Below the pieces are notes generated by a model. It was not told the origin of the DNA, did not search any database, and saw only the letters and a program-made list of their open reading frames with translations. A stretch of DNA of 48,842 bases from Paramagnetospirillum caucaseum (GTDB taxonomy: Bacteria > Pseudomonadota > Alphaproteobacteria > Rhodospirillales > Magnetospirillaceae): the NCBI RefSeq assembly GCF_000342045.1, contig NZ_AONQ01000034.1:1-48842 (forward strand), given 5' to 3'. The position numbers and the translations under genes are program-made. Below are positions 1 to 6,143 of this stretch, piece after piece (positions within the stretch are counted from its first letter, which is position 1; each line of letters begins with the position of its first letter).

Positions 1-178
1 CTAGGCCGATCTGGAACGAGTTGGTGCCGCTGCGCCGTTCACCGGGCTCAAGGTCGGCATAGACCGCCCCGGCTTTGAAATGCCGGGTTTCGGTGGCGAA
101 GGCGACCTCGATCAGGTCATAGAGATAGTGGGCGGCCTCCACATCGGCGGGCAGGCCGAAGAAGACATGGCGGACGAA
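1..178 (-). pseudogene. DUF2786 protein, internal fragment (second copy)
   Basis: Read on the minus strand this stretch encodes a piece of a DUF2786-family protein, with motifs such as HVFFGLPADVEAAHYLYDL and FKAGAVYA. It aligns without gaps to 6407-6578, inside the intact DUF2786 gene of this window, at roughly 80% nucleotide identity by eye. It is therefore a diverged paralogue and not a recent duplicate. The fragment runs off the window start, and its upstream end fades between about 172 and 200 into an integrase remnant. The reading frame stays open across the visible part. The biochemical role of the family is unknown. Confidence 0.75.
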
Positions 179-604
179 GCAGGGCGTAGCCGTCCTCGCT
201 GATCCGCAGGCCGCACGAATACATGACCTCGAAGCAGGTTCTGTGGATGGGGCTTCTTATGCAGCCCAGCAGACGGCGGACGTGCTCATCGGGAACGGCA
301 TCCGGCAGCCGCTTCTGTTGCGGAAGCCGAAATCGTCTTTTTTAAAAAGATCCCAATCCACATCGAGCGTCCTCGTGAAGAAGAACTTGATGCCGAACAG
401 GGCCGTCTTGAAGGTACCGCGGGCCACGCCCTTGTCGACCAAGCCGACAAGATAGGTCCTGACATCATCTTCACCGAGATGATCCGGGGAGCGCCGGTAG
501 TAGGCCGCCAGTTGGCGAACCGACCGTAAGTAGGCTCGCTGGCTTTCCGGCGCCATTCCCGCCAGAGTCATGTCCTCGATCATGCGTTCGCGCAATCTCG
601 ACAT
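179..604 (-). pseudogene. Tyrosine recombinase/integrase remnant (frameshifted, truncated)
   Basis: The start at 604 follows a good ribosome-binding site (AAGGAAG). The first part (604 to about 345) encodes an N-terminal SAM-like DNA-binding domain of the integrase type that accompanies IS91-like elements, including MSRLRERMIEDMTLAGM. At a T6/A5 run (338-348) the frame shifts. Reading on in the -1 frame restores homology (RLPDAVPDEHVRRLLGC, then SCGLRISE with the first catalytic arginine). Homology stops near 180-200, where the DUF2786 fragment begins. The rest of the catalytic domain, including HxxR and the tyrosine, is missing, so this is a dead gene. Confidence 0.75.
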
Positions 605-611
605 CGAATAC

Positions 612-659
612 TTCCTTCTGATGTTGATGCAGTCCGGGAAAATCCCGGTTCAGAAGGAA
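612..659. repeat. Nested inverted repeat upstream of integrase remnant
   Basis: Outer arms TTCCTTCTGA (612-621) and TCAGAAGGAA (650-659) are perfect complements. Inside them is a second perfect pair, CCGGGA (634-639) and TCCCGG (643-648). The structure sits immediately upstream of the integrase start at 604 and partly overlaps its ribosome-binding region, so it may be an operator or a transcript hairpin. No U-tract follows on either strand, which argues against a simple terminator. Confidence 0.55.
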
Positions 660-1343
660 TACCGCCAATCACGGCGAACGACGACCTGTAAGCCTGCTCC
701 CCTCGGCGAAGCCGTTCAGTCCAACTACCCATTCGGGCAGTTACCACAGAACCACCCATTCGGGCTGCTTTTGGGTAGTTTCCAGCGGGTAGTTACCACC
801 ATGGTTTCCACCCCGGCTACCACCATCAACACCGCATAATACCTGACGTTTCTGGTGGTACGGGTGGTAACCCAGAATTTTGGGCTGTCGCTAGCGAAAT
901 GGCGCGCTGTTGCCCCCCGTATAGCGAAAGTGCCAGGGAGGACCCGTGTTTTTCCGGCGCAGGGTGACCCCCTCGGGAATCTGCGGTGGGAGCTCCATCC
1001 GCTTCGGCCCGTCCCATTTGGTGCCGTGACCGTGGTGGGTTTGGTGGACATGGTGGGTTTGCTGCCATACCCCGTAGGAAACTGTCAGACGATAAATATT
1101 TTTACAAAGAGAGATGCATGTCATGTGAGGGAAAAAATATATGCATGACAAATATAAGGAAGGAGCGAGGGCAAACCCACTACTCCCACCAAACCCACCA
1201 CGAGGGAGATTGCCGCGATCTCTTCGGGTACAAGGGGGGGCGGGGAGAATGACGCATGGCGGCGGCTCCGCGTGATCGTTGATAGTCGTTGATGTGTCCG
1301 GCGATCAGAGCGATGGATGGTCCCACGAACAGAGGAGGCCATC
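660..1343. other. Non-coding, repeat-rich region
   Basis: No convincing gene is seen here on either strand. The left part has a direct repeat ACCCATTCGGGC (727-738 and 754-765, 27 bp apart), arms AACTACCC/GGGTAGTT (723-730 and 773-780), and several TTACCAC or TACCACC motifs in both orientations up to about 880. The right part holds a long inverted repeat listed separately. The layout (repeats, dyads, an AT-rich core, flanked by mobile genes) would suit a regulatory or replication/transfer site of a mobile element, but nothing identifies which. Confidence 0.5.
1033..1200. repeat. 28-bp imperfect inverted repeat around an AT-rich core
   Basis: Arms at 1033-1060 and 1173-1200 are reverse complements at 24 of 28 positions. 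The outermost 15 bases and the innermost 7 of each arm match exactly, and all mismatches fall in the middle. The 112 bp between them are much more AT-rich than the surroundings. They contain a shorter dyad, TGTCATG (1119-1125) with CATGACA (1144-1150). This may be a protein-binding or replication site of the island, or the ends of a tiny non-coding mobile element. Confidence 0.6.
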
Positions 1344-1565
1344 ATGAGCAAGCACATCGCCGAAACGGCCATTGCCGCCAATATCGACGCCCTGGCAGCT
1401 CTCTTGCGCGACATAACCTCGCGCATGGACGAAGCCACCGGCTATGTCCGCGACGGCCAGCGAAACGCTGCCATTGGTACCATCATCGATCTCGACCGCA
1501 TGCTGGCGGATGCGGCCGCACTGCACGGGGCGGCACTGGCCCTGCATCGGAACACGCCAGCCTGA
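1344..1565 (+). CDS. Small hypothetical protein (73 aa)
   Basis: The start at 1344 is preceded by a strong ribosome-binding site (AGAGGAGG), which favours it over the more upstream in-frame start. The product is a small, mostly helical, soluble protein beginning MSKHIAETAIAANIDALAAL. It has no signal peptide, membrane segment or motif that I recognise. It lies about 105 bp upstream of the broken DUF3489 gene on the same strand and may once have been co-transcribed with it. Function unknown. Confidence 0.6.
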   Translation: MSKHIAETAIAANIDALAALLRDITSRMDEATGYVRDGQRNAAIGTIIDLDRMLADAAALHGAALALHRNTPA

Positions 1566-1670
1566 TCACCTGACGCCCCGGTTTCCTCAACACCCCGACC
1601 GGGTCCATCCGGCGGGGCCCGGGGTGGTACAGGCGTGGAACCGCCACGCCGCCAACCCGAGGAAATCACC

Positions 1671-1702
1671 ATGATCCAACTTTCCGATTCCCAACGCGCT
1701 AT
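1671..1702 (+). pseudogene. DUF3489 gene, 5' fragment (before inversion breakpoint)
   Basis: ATG at 1671 with ribosome-binding site GAGGAAAT starts MIQLSDSQRA, the typical beginning of DUF3489 proteins. The frame breaks at the trinucleotide TAT (1700-1702). If the minus-strand sequence from 2801 downward is joined here, the frame continues seamlessly as ILSAACAREGG and on through the rest of a normal DUF3489 protein. This is one of three pieces of the same gene in the window; the others are at 2496-2801 (minus) and 5367-5481 (plus). Confidence 0.8.
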
Positions 1703-2413
1703 GCCGCCCTGCGCCATCCCGAACATGCCGCCACCATCGAGCGCGTTCTGGCCATTCCGCCGAAGCGCTTCGAACGGCGGCTCGTGACCTGGTTGACCGA
1801 GGCAGAGATCGATGTCCTGCTGGCTGCGCCGGACCGGGCGACCTGGACCGGGCGGCGCGACACGGCGCTGTTCGGTCTCGCCGTCCAGACGGGCCTTCGG
1901 GCCTCCGAACTGATCGGGCTGAACTGCGCCGATGTCCATCTTGGGGCCGGTGCGCATGTCAGTTGCACCGGCAAAGGGCGAAAGCAACGGATCACGCCGC
2001 TCACATCCGGTACCGTCGCGACCCTGCGGGCATGGCTCGCCGAGCGTGGAGGTCTGCCAGCGGAACCGCTGTTCCCGACACGGACCGGACGTGCCCTCAG
2101 TCGCGACGCGCTCGAACGTCGGCTGGCCGGATATGCCGTAGACGCAACTGCCCGATACCCGTCCCTCGCGCGAAAGCGGGTGAGCATGCACGTTCTCCGG
2201 CATTCAGCAGCCATGCGCCTGCTGCAGGCCGGTATCGACACGGCGGTGATCGCGCTCTGGCTCGGTCACGAACAGATCGAAACGACCCATATCTACCTGC
2301 ACGCGGATCTCCGGATCAAGGAACGCGCCCTCGAGAGGACAGCCCCGATCACGACCAAACCCGGCCGCTTCCGACCGACCGACAAACTCCTCGCCTTCCT
2401 CGAAGCCCTCTGA
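1700..2413 (+). pseudogene. ritC: RitC tyrosine recombinase, catalytic half (inverted)
   Basis: This open frame encodes a full tyrosine-recombinase catalytic domain: GLRASELIGL (first Arg), TGKGRKQR (Lys), HVLRHS (HxxR), WLGHEQ (His) and THIYLHAD (nucleophilic Tyr). It has no start codon of its own at the true N-terminus. The frame extends left to TAT at 1700, upstream of the first internal candidate (GTG near 1784). Joined to 2799-3077 read on the minus strand, it makes a continuous protein of about 330 residues (FRY then AALRHPEH). The catalytic half has been separated from its DNA-binding half by an inversion. Confidence 0.82.
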
Positions 2414-2495
2414 TTATGCCGACCCCTTCGCAGCGGTTTCCCCCAAAAACAACAGGTTCCGAACCGACATCGGCATAATCCGGGAATCGGCATAA
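2412..2495. repeat. RIT element end (ritC side, now inverted)
   Basis: GATTATGCCGACCCC begins at 2412, overlapping the end of ritC, and ACATCGGCATAATCC lies at 2467-2481, giving an internal dyad GATTATGCCGA/TCGGCATAATC. A further TCGGCATAA (2487-2495) marks the outer border. Immediately beyond it, reading the minus strand, DUF3489 coding sequence begins. The same architecture is present at the other end of the element (5261-5366). Confidence 0.75.
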
Positions 2496-2801
2496 TGCGC
2501 CTGCCAGTTCGCCGCTTCCATGATCTCCGCGATACTGGCGCCCTCGGGCCGCCTCAGCAGGGCGATCAGCGCTTCCTGCTTGGTGCCGACGCGGGCCTTG
2601 CGGACGGCCTTCGTGCCGGGGACTTCGAGGCCCAGCGCCGCGAAGGCGGTGGCGGTGACCACCAGCGCACCGGCACCGTCCTCTTCGACCATCCCCTTGG
2701 CGGCAAGACTGGCGATCACCTTGGTGACCGCTCCCCCCTTGATATGAGCCGGCAGCGGCAGGACCTCTCCACCCTCGCGGGCGCAGGCGGCGGACAGGAT
2801 A
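2496..2801 (-). pseudogene. DUF3489 gene, middle fragment
   Basis: On the minus strand this encodes the body of a DUF3489 protein: ILSAACAREGGEVLPLPAH, then KVIASLAAKGMVEEDG, then RRPEGASIAEIMEAANW. It lacks its first ten codons (now at 1671-1702) and ends at the RIT insertion point after NWQAH. Reading past that point gives only RIT end sequence and a stop at 2414. The 3' part resumes at 5367 on the plus strand. DUF3489 proteins are small and common next to mobile elements in alphaproteobacteria; their function is unknown. Confidence 0.8.
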
Positions 2802-3077
2802 CCGGAACAGCGACCTGATCGCGGCCAGTCGGGCGTTGCGGGTGCGCACGCCGTTCTGTCGTTCGTGCTCCAGATGGTCGAGGAAGGCGCCGATCAGGGG
2901 CGCATCGAGATCGTCGATGTCGAGCTTTCCCGGCGCCTTGCCGTGCCGCTCCGACGCGAAGATCAGGAGCAGCCGCAGCGTATCGCGATAGGATTGCACC
3001 GTGTTCGAACTGACATGGCACTGGCGGATGAGGCGGTCGGTGAAGAACGCCTGCAGGGTCGTGGCGAGCGCACTCAT
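2799..3077 (-). pseudogene. ritC: RitC tyrosine recombinase, N-terminal half
   Basis: Start at 3077 overlaps the ritB stop by ATGA. The frame encodes the SAM-like core-binding domain (MSALATTLQAFFTDRLIRQC, later RLAAIRSLFRY) and is cut at TAT (2801-2799), after which it enters antisense DUF3489 sequence in the wrong frame. The missing catalytic domain is on the plus strand at 1700-2413. Any product made here would bind DNA at most and could not recombine it. Confidence 0.82.
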
Positions 3078-3994
3078 GCGTCACCCGCCAAGTAGCGCTC
3101 GAGCCGGTCGCCCGCCAGACCCAGCAGTTCCGGCGCAGCGGACAGGTACCAGTAGGTGTCGCCGGGATCGGCATGGCCGAGATAGGTGGACAGGATCGCG
3201 AGACGGGAGCCGGGGTCGCCCATCCGGTAATCGTCGACAATGGTGCTGACGGCGAAGCTGTGCCGCAGATCGTGGATCCTGGGCCGGCACGTCGCCGAGT
3301 GCGGCACGATGCCGCAATGATGCAGCAGTTTCTGGAACGTCCACTGCACGTTTTTGTAGCGCAGTCGTCTGTCGGCCGAACTGGTCAGCAGGGCCGACGT
3401 GCCCGCCTGGCGGGAGCGATCGTCGCGGCGCAGGTAGTTGCCCAGGGCTGCGACGGCCGTCGGGTGCAACGGCAATTCGCGGGACTTGCCGAATTTGCCT
3501 TTGCGGATCGTCAGTATACCATGAACTGCGTCGAAGTCGGCATCGTCGAGGCCGATCGCCTCGCCGACCCGCATGCCGGTTGTCGCCAGGAGGCCGATCA
3601 GCGTCCGGTACGTAGCCTGCGAATGCGATCCGCGCAGGATCGCCGTGGCCCGCATCAGGTCCGTGACTTCTTGCGGCGTGTAGAGATACGGCGTTGCTCG
3701 GCGCACCTGTGCGGGCAGAAGGTCGGCGGGCGGCACCTCGGTTCTTGGGTCGAGCGTGCGCAGGTGCCGGGCAAAGAGACGAACCTCGGCCAGACGCCGG
3801 GAGGTCCAAATCGCATCAGCCCCTGCGGGCAGGGTCGCCCAGGCCAGCGCCGTTTCTGTCCGTACATGGGTCTCACCGCGATCCTCGGCGAAGGCGACAA
3901 ACTGGCCGAGAAGCCGCTCGGTCTTATCCAGCTTGTAGCCGAGGGCGCGCCGCAAGGTCAGATAATCGGCAAGGGCATTGCGCAGGTGGCTCAT
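3074..3994 (-). CDS. ritB: Tyrosine recombinase RitB
   Basis: A 306-residue tyrosine recombinase, second gene of the RIT trio. The start at 3994 overlaps the ritA stop (ATGA), which is why I prefer it to longer open frames upstream. An N-terminal SAM-like domain occupies roughly residues 1-110. The catalytic domain follows with TTGMRVGEAIGL (Arg), RKGKFGKSRE (Lys), HDLRHSFA (HxxR), STYLGHAD (His) and the tyrosine in GDTYWYLS. All catalytic residues appear present. Its own stop overlaps the ritC start. In RIT elements the three recombinases are thought to act together; with ritC broken, mobility is doubtful. Confidence 0.88.
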   Translation of the reverse strand: MSHLRNALADYLTLRRALGYKLDKTERLLGQFVAFAEDRGETHVRTETALAWATLPAGADAIWTSRRLAEVRLFARHLRTLDPRTEVPPADLLPAQVRRATPYLYTPQEVTDLMRATAILRGSHSQATYRTLIGLLATTGMRVGEAIGLDDADFDAVHGILTIRKGKFGKSRELPLHPTAVAALGNYLRRDDRSRQAGTSALLTSSADRRLRYKNVQWTFQKLLHHCGIVPHSATCRPRIHDLRHSFAVSTIVDDYRMGDPGSRLAILSTYLGHADPGDTYWYLSAAPELLGLAGDRLERYLAGDA

Positions 3995-5205
3995 AGCGCG
4001 CCCTCCGGCCAGGGGCGCGCGATCAGGCGCAGGGTGTCGCGGTCGACCTTGGCGTAGATCGCCGTGGTCCCGACACGACGATGACGCAGGAGCTGGCCGA
4101 TCTCCGGCAAGGATGCGCCGGAGCGAAGGAGCTCCGTTGCCGCCGTATGGCGCAGGCGATGCGCGTGGACACGCCCGATACCCGCGCGCCGGGCGGCGTC
4201 CGCCACGATAGTGCTCACGCGACTCGCGCCGAGTGCGTGATGGGGCGCAAAGTGCCGAACGAACACGGTCCGGCCCTGAGCGTCCGCCGGTCGGGCATGG
4301 CGCAGGTATTCGGCCACTCGACGGCCGACATCCGGCGGAAGGGGGAGCAGTTCGTGACAATCGCCATTGCCGCGCACGCGGATCGTGCCCGCGCGCCAGT
4401 CGATATCGTCAAGCCTGAGCCCGGCGACTTCGCCGCGCCGAAGGCCGAGGCGGACCAGCAGGGTCAGGATCGCCAGATCGCGGACACCAACGACCGTGCT
4501 GGCATCGCAGGCAGCGAGAAGGCGCCGCACCTGATCGGGCTCGAGCCCCTTGGGCAACCCGGCCAGTCGGCGGCGCAAGACCCTCGGAACGGCCGGGACG
4601 AGCGACCATTCCGTGACGCCGTCCAGATGCAGAAAGCCGAGGAACGACCGCAGCGCCGAGACCGTCAGCTTCGCCACGCCGGAGTTCAGGCACGGGCACC
4701 ACGCCACCACGAAGGAGGTGACATCGGCCGGGGTCAGGCCCCCGAGATCGAGCTTCCCCGCCGCCATCCTGCGGTCCAGGAACGGGCGCAGGCAATCGAT
4801 GTACCGACCGGCCGTCACCGGGACCAGGCCACGCTCCGTGGTCAGGAACCGCCGGTACCGGTTCAGGATTTCCCCGGCGGGGCCGTCTTCCACCGGTGCT
4901 TCGGCCGTAGGTGCCAACCCCAGCCCGCGCAGATAGCCAAGAATTGGGCCCAGTGCCTTGCGTGTCTTCAGTTTGCGTACGCCAGCGGCACGGCGGTCAG
5001 CCATGAATCGATCAACCTGCACCATGGACAAGTCGCCCATCGGGAGCTGCTGACCCTGCAACCAGCCACTCAGTTCGTTGAGCAGCTTGCGATGCTTCCA
5101 GATTGTGCCGGCCGCGTATCCTTGCCGCCGTAAATCCTCCTCGAGGCCATTAGAAAGGGCCGTGACCGGGTTCTTACCCCGTCTCTTTTTCGGTTCGATC
5201 AACAT
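3991..5205 (-). CDS. ritA: Tyrosine recombinase RitA
   Basis: A 404-residue tyrosine recombinase, first gene of the RIT trio. The ATG at 5205 follows a GAGGAG ribosome-binding site. A long N-terminal region contains SAM-like DNA-binding segments (roughly residues 15-95 and 110-200). The catalytic domain carries LGLRRGEVAGLRL (Arg), HRLRHTAATELL (HxxR), LLRHRRVGTTAIY (His and nucleophilic Tyr). The product appears intact. The ribosome-binding site lies in a perfect hairpin (5209-5238), suggesting translational control of the whole overlapping set. Confidence 0.88.
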   Translation of the reverse strand: MLIEPKKRRGKNPVTALSNGLEEDLRRQGYAAGTIWKHRKLLNELSGWLQGQQLPMGDLSMVQVDRFMADRRAAGVRKLKTRKALGPILGYLRGLGLAPTAEAPVEDGPAGEILNRYRRFLTTERGLVPVTAGRYIDCLRPFLDRRMAAGKLDLGGLTPADVTSFVVAWCPCLNSGVAKLTVSALRSFLGFLHLDGVTEWSLVPAVPRVLRRRLAGLPKGLEPDQVRRLLAACDASTVVGVRDLAILTLLVRLGLRRGEVAGLRLDDIDWRAGTIRVRGNGDCHELLPLPPDVGRRVAEYLRHARPADAQGRTVFVRHFAPHHALGASRVSTIVADAARRAGIGRVHAHRLRHTAATELLRSGASLPEIGQLLRHRRVGTTAIYAKVDRDTLRLIARPWPEGAL

Positions 5206-5208
5206 GAA

Positions 5209-5238
5209 GTCTCCTCGTTTCGACGTGAAAGAGGAGAC
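5209..5238 (-). promoter_or_regulatory. Hairpin sequestering the ritA ribosome-binding site
   Basis: GTCTCCTC (5209-5216) and GAGGAGAC (5231-5238) are perfect complements. An inner TTTC/GAAA pair extends the stem around a short loop. In the minus-strand transcript the 3' arm is GAGGAGAC, which contains the GAGGAG ribosome-binding site just upstream of the ritA ATG. Folding would hide it. This is an inference from sequence pairing. Confidence 0.6.
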
Positions 5239-5260
5239 GTTACCAGTCCTCAGCCCCGAG

Positions 5261-5366
5261 GATTATGCCGACCCAGACGCAACGGACTCGAGGGCATTCA
5301 GACGCTTACAGACCTACATCGGCATAATCCGCGCACCGAATGGGCCTTATGCCGACTTCGGCATAA
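5261..5366. repeat. RIT element end (ritA side)
   Basis: GATTATGCCGACCC (5261-5274) and ACATCGGCATAATCC (5316-5330) reproduce the dyad of the other end (2412-2481). The terminal TCGGCATAA lies at 5358-5366. Compared with the other end, this one carries about 26 extra bases between the inner repeat and the terminal motif. Those bases form one arm of the palindrome described at 5329-5384. Confidence 0.72.
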
Positions 5367-5384
5367 GGCCCATTCGGTGCGCGG
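5329..5384. repeat. 56-bp perfect palindrome at the RIT/target junction
   Basis: Arms of 27 bp (5329-5355 and 5358-5384) are exact reverse complements with a 2-bp spacer (CT). The right arm runs from the RIT terminus TCGGCATAA into DUF3489 coding sequence (CATTCGGTGCGCGG). The left arm is an inverted copy of both. One arm thus contains a reversed copy of the interrupted gene inside the element's end. Confidence 0.85.
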
Positions 5385-5481
5385 CTTTATTTCCGGTTCC
5401 CTGAAGAAGTCGCTGGGCCTTGAGGTCACCAGCGAAAAGGTCGAGACCGGTGGGCGAGTCTATCGCATCCGGGACTGCTGA
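5367..5481 (+). pseudogene. DUF3489 gene, 3' fragment
   Basis: On the plus strand this encodes the conserved C-terminus of DUF3489 proteins (SVRGFISGSLKKSLGLEV, ending GRVYRIRDC) followed by TGA at 5479-5481. It directly follows the right end of the RIT element. Joined after NWQAH of the middle fragment (2496-2801), it completes a normal-length protein. It has no start of its own. Confidence 0.8.
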
Positions 5482-5522
5482 TGGGAAGCCGCAGCCCCGG
5501 CAACGGGTGGCGGCACGTCCCT

Positions 5523-5828
5523 TCACGGCTCTCTCAGAACCTCCGGGATGTCCTGCGCTCCGTGCAGGATGCGCAAGATTCTCGGCGGGACCCGCTGGGA
5601 ATTGTAGACGATGACGTAGGGAAAGCCGGTGAGGGCCACGAAACGGTATGGTGGATCAGCCAAGTCGGGTCTAATCATCCCGATCTCCGGGTGGACGCCG
5701 ATCCGTCCCGCCGTAGCCGCGACTGCTTCCCTCAAGGCGCGCGCAGCGGCGGGATTGTCCTTGGTGATCCAGCGAATCGCCGCCAGCAGATCGTTCCGCG
5801 CCCTGGGCGACAGCGTCGCGACGCTCAT
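5523..5828 (-). CDS. parE: ParE/RelE-type toxin
   Basis: A 101-residue protein with the ParE/RelE plasmid-stabilisation fold signature: ARNDLLAAIRWITKDNPAAA at the N-terminus, then RPDLADPPYRFVAL and VIVYNSQ in the beta-sheet core. ParE toxins typically poison DNA gyrase, while RelE relatives cut mRNA; the sequence alone does not decide which. The start (5828) overlaps the antitoxin stop by ATGA, the standard antitoxin-toxin order. It lies just beyond the RIT-interrupted DUF3489 gene. Length is normal for the family. Confidence 0.85.
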   Translation of the reverse strand: MSVATLSPRARNDLLAAIRWITKDNPAAARALREAVAATAGRIGVHPEIGMIRPDLADPPYRFVALTGFPYVIVYNSQRVPPRILRILHGAQDIPEVLREP

Positions 5829-6076
5829 TGCTGGCTGGTCTCAATGATCTCATCGACCTCGGCCAGCACATCGTCCAGGGCAAAGTCACCCTCCCGATCG
5901 GCCTCGGCTTCCACCGCCGCCAGCATGGCGCGGAACCCAGCCCGGCGCTCCTCGGCCTCCTGCAGAAGGCGCAAGCCCGAGCGAACCACTTCGCTGACGT
6001 TGTTGTAGCGGCCGACCTCCACACAGGTCCGGGCGAAGCGCTCCAGTTCCGGCGTCAAACTCACATTGGTCGCCAT
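5825..6076 (-). CDS. parD: ParD-type antitoxin
   Basis: An 83-residue ribbon-helix-helix antitoxin. The N-terminus (VSLTPELERFARTCVEVG) and the YNNVSEVVRSGLRLLQE segment are typical ParD DNA-binding signatures. The acidic C-terminus (from about residue 50) is the usual toxin-neutralising tail. It precedes the toxin gene with a 4-bp overlap. Such proteins normally repress their own operon, and the palindrome at 6089-6105 just upstream is a good candidate operator. Confidence 0.87.
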   Translation of the reverse strand: MATNVSLTPELERFARTCVEVGRYNNVSEVVRSGLRLLQEAEERRAGFRAMLAAVEAEADREGDFALDDVLAEVDEIIETSQQ

Positions 6077-6088
6077 GACGAGCCTCGA

Positions 6089-6105
6089 ATGTCAAGCATT
6101 GACAT
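6089..6105. promoter_or_regulatory. Candidate parDE operator
   Basis: ATGTCAA (6089-6095), spacer GCA, TTGACAT (6099-6105): a perfect 7-bp inverted repeat starting 12 bp upstream of the parD ATG (6076). On the minus strand the repeat contains TTGACA, which could also be a -35 element. Autorepression through such a site would be usual for ParD. Confidence 0.55.
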
Positions 6106-6143
6106 AAGGTAGGTCGCCGGACGGTGGGATGCAAGAGGCATCG

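Larger units (their letters stand above)
1703..5366 (-). mobile_element. RIT element (recombinases in trio), internally rearranged
   Basis: Three tyrosine recombinase genes in one direction, each overlapping the next by ATGA (5205-3991, 3994-3074, 3077 onward), are the hallmark of RIT elements. Matching end structures lie at 2412-2495 and 5261-5366: GATTATGCCGACCC, about 45 bp, ACATCGGCATAATCC, then a terminal TCGGCATAA. The element interrupts a DUF3489 gene. A later inversion between 1700-1702 and 2799-2801 placed a DUF3489 piece (2496-2801) inside these coordinates. Without that piece the element would be about 3.36 kb. Confidence 0.82.

Noticed and set aside
338-348. Programmed -1 frameshift in the integrase remnant
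   Set aside because: The T6/A5 run could slip, but it does not fit a proper X XXY YYZ heptamer in frame, and the gene is truncated soon after. An indel in a decaying gene is simpler.
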